From the NCBI RefSeq assembly GCF_020382885.2, contig NC_058496.1, positions 1,087,001 to 1,151,000 on the forward strand: a DNA stretch of 64,000 bases, read 5' to 3'. Both the position numbers and the translations under genes were made by a program. Of this stretch, positions 44,806-55,104 are shown piece after piece (position 1 is the stretch's first letter; every line of letters starts with the position of its first letter). The notes under the pieces are model-generated. The model made no database searches. It saw only the letters and a list, made by a program, of their open reading frames with translations, and was not told the origin of the DNA. The DNA comes from Scatophagus argus. Lineage: Eukaryota > Chordata > Actinopteri > Scatophagidae.

Positions 44806-47800
44806 ATGGCTGAGCTCCTGCCTCCAGACTGCAGAAGGTGAGACGGCCCCCCTGCTGTCTGCTGGCTTCAGGGGCCACCCGGAACATGAATAATGAAGTG
44901 ATGGAATGAAACAGCAGCCTGTGGAGTCACATCCTCATGTGGCTGTCAGGTCCAAACATCTGCGTTTGCTTTCCGGACATTTCTGTGTGTTTCTGTTCTG
45001 CAGGTGTACCTGCTTCTTCCTCTATGATGGGTCCAAGGTGAAAGGCGAAGGTGACCCCACGAGAGAGGGAATCTGCTACTTCTACCCCGAGGAGGTTTGA
45101 CGCTCACAAAGTGCTCAGAGTTCCACGCTGGCTTGTGTTGATTGGTGATGGTGATTCACAGCCACTGCTTGTTTGTGTCAGACCTCTTTAGACCATCAGG
45201 AGCTGCTCTGCGGTCAGCTGGCCGGCGTCGGACGCTGCGTCTCTGATCTCTCGGCGTCTCCTGTGCGGGTGCTGAGGCTGCGCCGCAACAAGTTTGCCAT
45301 CCGCGTGAAGGGTGACTTCCTGTGGGTGAGTGAGCTGGCTTCCTCCAGAACGTGAGCCTGTGGTAGTGGTTATGTTTCAGTCTTTTGTCCCATGCAGGCC
45401 CTGGGCTGCTCGGTGGACGTCCCCACCGTCAGTGCGTGTCAGCTCCTGGATCAGCTCATAAACCTCTTCTGTTTCTACAACGGCTCCGTCCGGCAGAGCT
45501 ACCAGGTGTGTCCACCTGGTCTGATCCCACACAGTCTTGTGTTGTGTTGTTGTGCACGTTGGAAAATGTGACCAGAAATTCAGTTTTAAAACATTGGACG
45601 TGTTTTTGGATCCACCTTTTGAAATCGTGGTCATATTTTACGAGTTGCTCCTTTAAGCCCGGTTTGGACATTTACATGTTTTGTGTTGTCTGTTGTCTGT
45701 AGCTTCACAGTCGGGAGGCTTTAGCCGCTCGGTGGGCTCAGTACCTGTCACACCTGCAGTCGGCCTCCTCAGAGCTTCAACACGTCTTCAGCTGCTTGAG
45801 GACCATTGACTCCACTAATGTATGTGTGACGCCTCTCTACTGCTGCTGCACACAGGAAACCACTGTGTCACAATGTCCTGTGGGGACAAACACTCAAGAG
45901 GAACTTTTTTTTCATTATTAGCTGCAGAATAAATTCAGATGTGCAGCAGCTGTAATCAGACACCAGAAAGTCTTTGGTCTTTCTGGTGTCTTTCTGGCCT
46001 GGTGGCTTAGCTTATAAAATGTGCTTTTGTTCTGGACACAGCAGGTCGGCCACATGACGCAGCGTCTTAAAAACACACACAAGTGTCTTTATGTAACGCC
46101 TGAGCTGAGGAGTCGCATCAGCGGCGTCTTCTTCGCTGTCAGTTTGTGTGCCTTTACGTGAACTGAAGCTTTGACTTCTGGTCTCCAGGTTGACCCACTT
46201 CTGCTGCTCAAAGCCTCCCTCATCCTGCAGGCCTGCCAGCGCTGCCCCCTGGTGTCAGCAGGCTGCATTCTGTTCAGGGGAAGGTGAGCCGACACGACCC
46301 GCGGGTCGGGTACCCGGTGCGGGACTGTGAGTGAGTCCGCTGTGAGTAACACGAGGTCCACTTTCCTCCACAGGGTGGTCAGCACTCAGATGCATCCGGA
46401 GCTCACGATGAAGGTGATGGTTCACGAGAGTGAAACGTACACAAAGGTAGGACCGCGTGCTGTCCTGCAGCTCGTCTCACGCTAACCATCAGCCCAGCGA
46501 GGTGTCATTCGTTTCACGCTCACCTTAACACTAACCTAACTTAACTCTTTGGTGGCCACTCGTGTGGACTGTGGACACAGTTTCACTACAACACTTTGAC
46601 CTTCACTTGTCCTCCAGCCCCTCAAACGATCAATAAATGAAGTCCTCTGACGACAACAAGCTGGTGTCTGTGGTTGTTGTTGCAGGCCTGTGATAAGCTC
46701 AGGTTCCCCAGTGCTAATGTGTTAGCATGACAGCTGTGAGTGCTAACAGCAGCCATGTTGCTTGTGCACGTTTATTAGCTGTGTGGAGGCTCCTGCCCGT
46801 CCCTCCAGGTGTGAGAACAACCTTAAACCACTTCCTGTTCCTCCAGCAGAAGAAGTCATGCCCCTTTGTTTCAATCCTGATGTAGGCCCAGAGGCCCAGT
46901 GGACAGGACACGTCCGGCCCATTTGGGGGCGCTGTCACCTCCACTACTGTGTTCCTCACCGTGAGTGAAGTTCAGGACCTGCAGTCTGCCCCCGTCGACA
47001 AAGATTTCAGGTAGCGTCTTCCCTTCTTTAACTGCTTGATGTTTGTGTGATGCTTCCAGAGAGGACCGAGTGTCTCAAACTGTTCTCTGTCCTCCAGCTC
47101 CCGTTCCACCCCGCACAGAGACACTCCCCCGTCAAAGACCCGCCTGTCGAGGACCTTATCTGACGTGCCCTCCTCTGACTCAGAGCCTTCTGGTCCAGGC
47201 TCCCCTCGGGCTCCGCAGAAGGTGTCCTTCGGCCCTCACCTGTCAGACAGCTCGGTGTTTAGCCCGGGTCCAACGCAGGGCGCCGTCGATCCACTGGACC
47301 CCCCGACGCTGTCGCCGGAGCCTCCTTTATCAAACGGAAAACACAAAGCCGAGCAGGAGGAATCAGTGGAGTATTTTCACAGCTTTCACAGCAGCGGAGG
47401 GGAAGACGAGCAGATACACGACGAAGGAGACGTGTTTGAAGAAAACTCCCGTCCGAATGGCGCTGGAGGAGACGCCGCTTATGAGACTGAGTTTGACTTC
47501 AGAGCGGCTGACGAATCGCACGACAGGAAGGTTTTGGAGGACGCGCAGACACAAGCTCCTCCTCCTCCTCCTCCGTCCGTCTCCGGGGTTTCTGACAGCC
47601 CGGAGGAGAGTCCACTGATCCCCATGAGCCTGTACCTGCACCGGGTCAAAGGCCTGGTGCTGGCTCTGCTGGTGGAGCCTCACTTCCTGAGTGACACAGC
47701 TTCTATGGAGGAAGTGGTGAGAACCTCTGCTTCCTGCTCTGATTTCTGTCTTTCCTGTCACTTTGTCATGGTAACGTTTGAGGAGTGGAAGCAAACCGAC

Positions 47801-48691
47801 GCTCCGTGACACAGCTGCTCTGTGCTTCTGTCAGCCAATCAGCTCTTCCTCTCTGGTTTGTGTCCAGTATCACAGCAGCCTGGCGTCACTCAACGGACTG
47901 GAGGCCCATCTGAGGACAGTCTCCCCGGGGGTCCAGGCCGCTCCAGGACCCTACGTCTTCGCCCATTTCGACTGCGTTCAGAGCACCCTGACATGTGAGG
48001 CTCCCTGCACTCTGTGTGCTGGTCTTCCTGATGCAGCTCCATGTGTACTTGAGCACAGCGGGGGTGGTTTATTTTTGTCTTTGCATGAGCTAACGGCTAA
48101 TTAGTAAGACTGTGATCAGCATTCCTTTTGTGCAGCAGGCCTGAATGTCCAGGATAATGTGGTACTGAGTCTCCTCTCATTGTGTGTCTCTGCAGCCAAC
48201 CTGTCTGGTGGACCAGGGGGAGCCCCAGAGCGGCCCTTTGTCACAGCCACATCACTTCTTCACTCGCATTTCAGCAACACTGAGACTCTGCAGGAGGCTA
48301 TTATCAGGTCGGTATGGCAGTGACGTGGTGGTGGTGGCTGGGGGGGGTTCTTTCAGGGCTCCTCGAGCAGAAGTCGGGGGAGGGGTTGGATCTGTCACTT
48401 TATCTTCTCCCACTTTCCATCGCACACATTTAGGAAAACGTATTTCTGTCGCCGTGCTGCTGCATGTTGTTCACCTGCGTGTTTGAAAGGTAAACGTGTG
48501 GCTCCTCCCCCTCCCGCAGGAGTGCTGGTTCTGCTGTGTATGGGACCCGCAGCCCGGCTCAGGAGACGTACTTCCAGCAGCACGGGGGCTCGCTGAGGAA
48601 CTCGGGCGTCCCCAACCACCAGGACAGCGCGTTCTCGCTGCCCAGCAAGACCCGCCACAGGCTGCTGAAGCACGGCGTCAACCTGCTGTGA
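44806..48691 (+). CDS. hps4: Hermansky-Pudlak syndrome 4 protein, BLOC-3 subunit
   Basis: Twelve coding exons: 44806-44837, 45004-45094, 45182-45325, 45398-45505, 45703-45819, 46189-46283, 46374-46446, 46886-47010, 47098-47716, 47868-47994, 48196-48307, 48520-48691; 604 residues. The N-terminal longin-like domain has [20 protein letters not shown] with CYFYP, then [36 protein letters not shown] and [19 protein letters not shown]. Exon 9 encodes an acidic, Ser/Pro-rich linker of about 200 residues with a run of prolines. The C-terminal part has [40 protein letters not shown] and the final KHGVNLL, as in human HPS4. With HPS1 it forms BLOC-3, the exchange factor for Rab32/38 in melanosome and lysosome-related organelle formation. 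An alternative first exon at 43266 fits the same phase. Confidence 0.95.
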
Positions 48692-49870
48692 CGGCGCCCC
48701 TCGGTGTTCAGGAGGACTTGGAGGCGTCCTGCTGTGAGTGAGCCGAACTCGGGAAACGTGAGACTGTGACTCGAAGCTGCTGTGCTTTTCTTATTGTCGG
48801 ACTTTGCGGCGAATGTTTGTTTCCGGAGCTCCGCTTGTGTGTTTGTGTTTGTGTGTTTGCTTTCAGAGCTGATTATTCAGATTAAAAGTGAAACTCTTAG
48901 AAGAACCAGAACCAAATTTAGAAGAGCCAGCGATGGAGGGTGACTAAATACATGTACAACTGTGAGGTACTTGTACTGTCTCCATTTCAGGATACTTCAT
49001 ACTTCCACTCCCCTGCATTTTGTGGCTAAAATGGTACTTTTTACTACATTTGTGTGCTAACTTTAGAGGCTCTGCAGACTCGACTGATGTTTAAGCAGTC
49101 ACATCATGTTGTGGGGATTTTAAAATGATTTTATTGGCAATCAGACAAAAAGAGAACAGACACTGATAATCAGAAGAATGTTGAACATCAGCTCTGAAAA
49201 TGATTCCTTTGGTTTTAATGTGCTCACAGATGTTTTCCATCACATGCAGTGAATGTAATGATTCCTCTTGTGTTTATTATATTAACAGATAAAATCTTGA
49301 AAAATGCTGAGCATTTGTACAGATTCCCGCTTTTCCTTTCTGTGTTGCTTCATTATACAAATATCTAAAGTAGTTTTTATAAAAATGTGAATTTATTTTA
49401 CTCAGCTCTTCGGTGATGAAAACGTGTTGAAGTCTCGTGCGTCATGAGTTGGAATTAAGTGAACACATGATGGCTGTCAGTGTTGAGTGTGTGAAACCAC
49501 AGGGGCTCGGCGGCCTGTGTGTGACCCTGTCCTCGCGGTCCTCTGGGTCCTCGCGGTCTTCTGGGTCCTCGTCTCAGAATGGAAACCAAACGCATGCTCA
49601 GATAAAGTTATGATCCACGTTGAGCCTGAGCGTTTCTGCCGCTCCGTGTGTTGTGAATAAGATGCTTCTTGATGGTCCAAATATGGAGTCATTAGAGTGA
49701 TTAGCTGAGGGCCTGAATGTGAATGGTTGGGGTCGCTGCTCTTCGGGGCGCCTCATTATGCAGGCGCATTAAAAGAAAGCCGCGGGGGTCAAATGGGTTA
49801 AGGACACGAACAAAAAGAGGGGCAGGGTCACGATTCAAATTCTAAGTGGGAAGATGTCCCCATTGTCAGC
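48692..49870. other. hps4 3' UTR and intergenic spacer
   Basis: hps4 3' UTR, then a fragment of a teleost 'tacttccactcc' repeat (about 48955-49090), AT-rich sequence and a short CCTCGCGGTC(C/T)TCTGGGT tandem at 49530-49570. No coding exon was recognised. Confidence 0.45.
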
Positions 49871-49872
49871 GG

Positions 49873-49882
49873 GCTATAAAGC
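49873..49882 (+). promoter_or_regulatory. TATA box of the prodomain-like gene
   Basis: GCTATAAAGC at 49873-49882 (TATAAA 49875-49880) lies 80 bp before the chosen ATG at 49960. It implies a start of transcription near 49905, which excludes the in-frame upstream ATG at 49846 from the mRNA. Confidence 0.6.
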
Positions 49883-49959
49883 AGGCAGATGAGGCCGGCC
49901 GGCACCGCAGAGGAGCCGCGTGTTATTCACCAGCGAAGACCCGAAGGAGAAACGCCAGC

Positions 49960-51749
49960 ATGGCCTCCAGGCGCCGCGTTTGGATTGTTCTGATTCTCCT
50001 CTCAGTGATGACATGTGACATGTGTGGAGTATCTGGTCGCGCCGTGGACACGCGGGGACTTCTGTCACAGTGGAGGGAAACCGCAGCTGAATCGTCCGGC
50101 TCCGACGCGCTGAGGCGGTGGAGGCGCGGGGTGGCGGAGGCGCACCGGGAGCGCTGCGCGGAGCTGGCGGCGCCTTGGCAGGAGAACACGAAACAAGCCC
50201 CGGAGGATAAGGCAACCCTGCTGCAGCTCCGCGTCCGGCCCTTCTCCCCCAGAGCCTCGCTGGGCCTGCTGTTCCCCGGGAAGTCCCTGTTCAGCTTCGT
50301 CCGCCGGGTCTACCACTGCTGTCAGGAGGGGCTGGACTGCAGGAGCGTCAGAGGGATACAAGGCCGCCTCAGAGGAGGTAAGACAAAACACGTGGCTGCG
50401 CCTCACAAGCTCTTATTCTGCAGAAATGTGATGGTTGTGATGTGTGGGCCCCTGAAGGCACCCCAGGGGCCCCTGATGGGCTGCAGAGCTCAAGCACAAA
50501 AGCTGAACAGGTTTAGTTTCCCCTGAACAGACCTGTGCTGTATTAAAGTAAGCAGTTTAGTTACGTTATGGTCACGTGAACGATTGTTGATCAAATGTCA
50601 CACAAAGTAGCAAAAAGACCAAAAGGGAAACTGCTTCTTTTGTCAAACCAAATACTCACATTTAGCGTCAGAAACGTGAAGTAAAGCAGCACATTTTTGT
50701 TTGGAAAACGACTGAAATGATTAGCTGATTATGAACACTTGATTTGACTGAGCGATGGGCTGATCAGTGCAGCTCTGCCTTCAGCAGAGGACAGACGGCG
50801 TCCGTTTAGGTCACAGCATGACTGGGTCTTTGCTTCGGGCTCACTTCTCGTTGGCTTTGGAGCCGTGTGGGATTTGGAGTTTAAAACGTCAGCGAGGCGA
50901 CAGGCGGGTCAGTCGGGTCCACATGTGAGGGCCTGTTCAGGTGCCGACTGCAGGGCCGATGAACACGCCGTCGCTGCACGAGCGGAGGCTGAGGCGTTTG
51001 AGAGGCCGTTAATGACTCCATTAATGCTGGACTGTGTTATCTGCATACAAATGAGCCTCCGCTGGCCTAATGTCCCCTCTGAGGACTGCTGGGACGTCCT
51101 GCTGACACATTAACAGGGTATTAGGAGTGAAAACGTCACCTCTGTGGTGGAGGTCCTCCTCTGGAGCCTGACACTGACTCTCCTCCTCCTCCTCAGGTAC
51201 GGAGGCGGAGTTTCTCCTCACCAGGGAGATTTTATCACTGAGAGTCACCAGAGCCGAGCTTCACCTCCAGCTTTCCAACCCACACCATCTGGACATCCAC
51301 CCGGTGCTGTCAGCGATGGCAAAGCGCGGCCTTCCCACGAGGTAAAAACTGTTCAGTGATGAGCCCGCGACGGCTGGCCTGGTGGGAGTCTCGGCCTGGT
51401 GCTGACCCTGTTCTCTCTCCTCTCCTTCAGGTACAGTTTGTGGTCTCGGGGCAACACGGTGGAGCTGAGAGTGGATCTGCTGTTCCTCCTCCAGAGCCTG
51501 CAGGAGGCGGCAGGTGGTGCCGGAGCATCTGCCCCCGGCCTGCTGAACATCCGGCAGGTGGTGTTCTCTTCCAGGCGGCATCCACCTGGGGAGGAGACCA
51601 CTTCGAGGGCTCTGCAGGACGCCGGTGGGGACGTGTGGGGGGAGCTGGGCTTGGTCCTGGGCTGCAGTCAGACCGGATCCGACATGTCGTGTGGAGCCGG
51701 CGGCGTTGGCCTCTCACACCCGCCTTTCATGGCCGTGTACTACAGCTGA
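49960..51749 (+). CDS. Secreted TGF-beta prodomain-like protein lacking the growth factor domain
   Basis: Three exons: 49960-50377, 51197-51341, 51431-51749; 293 residues. A signal peptide (about residues 1-26, VWIVLILLSVMTC) is followed by a furin-type site RRWRR at 52-56. From about residue 125 the order of elements matches the latency (pro) domain of TGF-beta family members. An amphipathic helix CRSVRGIQGRLRG corresponds to the family's Cys-x-IRGQIL region. TRAELHLQL (158-165) matches the typical SRAELRL strand. VELRVDLLFLL (198-208) resembles the D-V strand/helix, and GLVLGCS ... CGAG (261-278) and HPPFMAVYYS (284-293) resemble the final Cys strands and PFL-V end. The chain stops there: no second RxxR and no cystine-knot domain follow, and ATTAAA lies at 51895. 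An inhibin-alpha or activin-like ancestor is possible. Function unknown; it might bind or antagonise a ligand. The start was chosen from the TATA position and the signal peptide. Confidence 0.75.
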
Positions 51750-51769
51750 AGTCCAGCTGAGACTGTGTT

Positions 51770-52240
51770 GACTCAAAGGAATTGATGCACTTCAAGGTCA
51801 AATCTATTAATTTATGAATGTTATTTTGCTAAATATATAATCATGTGTAAATAGCAAATATGATTTACTGGAATTCTATGGAGTCACTTTGGTTATTAAA
51901 GTGCAGTGTGGTCACTTCTGTGAACACGTCAGTCAGCTTTGTGCTTCTGTTTGAAGAGGTTTTCACAGCTGGTGGGGAAAGGTGGAGGAAACACACCTGG
52001 ACAAACAAAGGGCCTGCACGTGCTGGGGCCCTGTGAACCCGAAAACACAAGGGTTTCAGTCAGGGCCTCCTCACCCCCGAGCTCACGGAGGCCGGTGACG
52101 TCTCTTTCTGAGGCTCGGGGGGTGAGGAGACGCGGCCTGAAGCTCCATTTTCGTGTGGACTGTTCCTTTAATTTGTCATGAAACACTGTTAGACCTTTAA
52201 AAGGTATTAAAGCTTTCACAAACCGACACGTTCTGATAAA
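51770..52240. other. 3' UTR and spacer between the prodomain-like gene and mlec
   Basis: AT-rich 3' UTR with ATTAAA at 51895-51900. A CTTCAAGGTCAAAT element (about 51790) matches an NR5A/SF-1 site but lies downstream of the gene. A single right end of the TTAA MITE family (GGACTGTTCCTTTAA) is at about 52157-52171. Confidence 0.4.
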
Positions 52241-52244
52241 ATAG

Positions 52245-55104
52245 CACATTTATTAAAAAGATTTACCAGCATTTCCCATCCTGCAGACACATCCGAGTGA
52301 GATGAGGGCTCAGGAGAAGCGTCTCTCAGTCCACCTGCTGCTGCCTGCGGCCCTCAGAGGCGCAGCCGCTCGTCCCGCGCGCGTACGCGTCGACGTGCTG
52401 ACGTTCCGCTTCAGACGCGCCTCGCTTTAAATTCATCTCACGTGTTCGGCTGCTTCGCGAACCAAACAAAAAAAAAGGAGATAAAAAATAACAGCGACGT
52501 GCTGAAAATCTCAAATTTACATCAATTACAGAGCAATTAAAAAAGACGGCTCGGGGAGAGCTGGGCGTCATGGAGGGGGAACGGTTAGTGGTGACGAACG
52601 GTTTGCCCACCAGGTGAGAAACGAAAGAAGCGCCGGCCTCAGCTGAACACACCGCGCTGAAGGTTCTGGGTGGAATGACAGCAACTCTTTGGTTCTCATG
52701 TGAACAACACGGATCAGATCTTCATTCACAGGAGAGGAAACCGAAACTCGGCTCTCCGGACAGAGACTAAAGAAGAAGAGGCGAGCGGAAGGCCAGCGGG
52801 GCGGCGAGCTGCAGGCGGACGACGGCAAAGCACGATGGGCTCAGTGACTCAAGGCAACAAACACACAAAAAAAGACACACACGAGGCAGTGCAAAATGTC
52901 ACACCAACAAAACAGCACGTTTTAAAAAGCAGATCCTGAGGAAACAAAATTCAAACATAAACATCCGAGCACAAAACACGTCCAGATCAGCCCCGACTCT
53001 GACTTCAATTAGAACAGAAGAGCCCGCGTTTTCACACGTTTATTTCACCTCCTGACATCCGGTTTACCTTCGCATTTACTTTGTACCAACAAGCGCTCCT
53101 CCCCGGAGGAGACCAGGCCCAGGTCTCCCCCAGGGGCGGAGTTCCAAAAGAAGCCCCTCAGCTCACACCAAAGTGATGAAGACTCACACGATCAAAGTGT
53201 GTCATCTTGTACCTTTTATATACACACGCGGAGGAACAAAACGCGCCGGCGGCGGTGCTCAGGTCAACCAACCAGCCGTCTGCGCTCTTAAATATGAGTT
53301 TAAGAAGAAAAGAAAAACAACAACCCCCCCAGCAGGCTGACTGAACACGTTCTGCAGTCTGGGGAGGAGAATCGAGGAGTGAGGACGAAGCCACAGCACC
53401 TGAATTATGAACCGTTTTAAAGCAGAAGGGGGGCCGCAGAGCCGAGCACTTCAGGGAGGAAACGAGATCCGCAAACAAAGCTGCTCTCAGTCCGGACGGA
53501 CAGCGGAAAAGGACGTCGTCGTCTCAGACAACAGACAGGTGAGGCGTGCGGATGAGACGTGTGTGACGCTTTGCCACGTCATACAGCAGCTGGACACAGC
53601 AGCTTCACGGACAAACCGTCCAGTCCACGCGGACCACAGCCACAGGGCGTCTTTTCACAATAAAATACAAACATTTCGATGTTTTCATGGTCACAAAGGG
53701 GTGAGTGAATTTAAAAAAAAATCTAATAAAACCACTAATGGCCTGTTTGAGCTCCCTTTCTGAGAGCAGGCGACGTTGTTGTCATGACAACAGCCGGTTA
53801 TCTGCTCATCTAATGACATGTCAAAACGTGCTCTTCTCTTTCAACCATCTCTGCTTGCAAAACGATTTAAACGGCTCATCTATTATCCAAATATGGCCGC
53901 GGCCACTCAGATGTTGATGCGCGTCTATTCGCGCAGTTACGGTGCTCGGAGCAGCCAAAGAGCACGACGGACTCAAAGGTTTTACATATCCAGACTGATG
54001 CGAGGTCTCACTTTCACAAGTTTGTATTCAGCGTCGTCTTGAACAGGATTCAGCTGAAAATCTGGACATTTTTAAATAAAAGTTTAACTCTGAGAAGACC
54101 GGCAGGTCTGAGTCACGGGTCGAGTTCTCAGTGTGAACAAACGGAAGCATATTGGGTTTTTTTTTTTAAATTTGCCTCATCCCTTTTTGACCATGAAAGA
54201 AAAACATTTTATATTTTTGTATTTTAAAAACCGCATGTGTGTTTTGCAATTTAAAACCCGATGACCCTCTGATCCTCTAAAACACTGATGAGTGAAGCTA
54301 CTGAAACAGACTCAGTTTCAACCATTGGCCACAGCGGCCTCACAGGAGTTTAGTTAATCTTCCAGCTGACAGGCGGCCACTGACTTCTTCCTCTTCTCTA
54401 CCAAAATAAAAGACATTCTTTGGTGAAACAAAAAGGCAGACGTGAACAGAAAAAAAGGCAAAGATGACAGAAAAAGCAGCGACGTGAAGACCCTGACTTT
54501 TCACAGCAGGAGCCCCTAAACTGCAGCTGAAGTTAAACTGTTTGGGGGTCAACAGCCTCACTCTAATGGATCACATCTGTGAGAACAACCTGCAAAGGTA
54601 AACACGCCATCCGACTTTGTTCTTTTGACAACTGGCACGTGGACGATGGCACGGCGACCCACCGAGATCCACCAAGTGGAAAGACACAAAAACGGGACAA
54701 ATGGCAGCAAACTGTCTGACTGGTTTCTGTTCTGTTTCAGCAGATTTGAAGGTAAGACGCCAGAGCAGGCGCCGAGCAGGACTGCGTTTCCTCGCCGGCA
54801 GTCCACGGCGTCCCTGCTGAATTGTGGTTTCAAGCCGTGAAAACCGGTGCGTGGAAATCCTGCTCCAGTCTCTGAGTGGAAATGACTAACATTGTCCAAA
54901 GGGTCAGCAGAGGCGGAAACACATTCACGAAGAAGCCCACACCTGCTGCACCTCCTCAGCAGTACGACCGGACAGCAGCTCCTCCTCTCCAAAACTTATT
55001 GTCTTTGTATTGTCCTCCGACGTCGTCGTCGTCATGCTTTTCTCCGAGCTCTCTCCTCCTCGACCTCCTCCTCCTCCTCCTCCTCATAGTCTCGTCTGTG
55101 GAAC
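52245..55104 (-). other. Probable long 3' UTR of mlec
   Basis: After the mlec stop (55105) the minus strand has no recognised coding exon. The first clear minus-strand AATAAA with flanking T-rich sequence is at 52254-52249, implying a 3' UTR of about 2.85 kb, although internal poly(A) signals may also be used. The open frames seen here on either strand match no family. Confidence 0.35.

Noticed and set aside
47043-47618. Long alternative frame over hps4 exon 9
   Set aside because: The conserved HPS4 protein uses the other frame, which joins its neighbours in phase; this one is a shadow.
49846-49959. In-frame upstream extension of the prodomain-like protein (MGRCPHCQ start)
   Set aside because: A TATA box lies at 49875, downstream of that ATG, and the ATG at 49960 directly precedes a good signal peptide.
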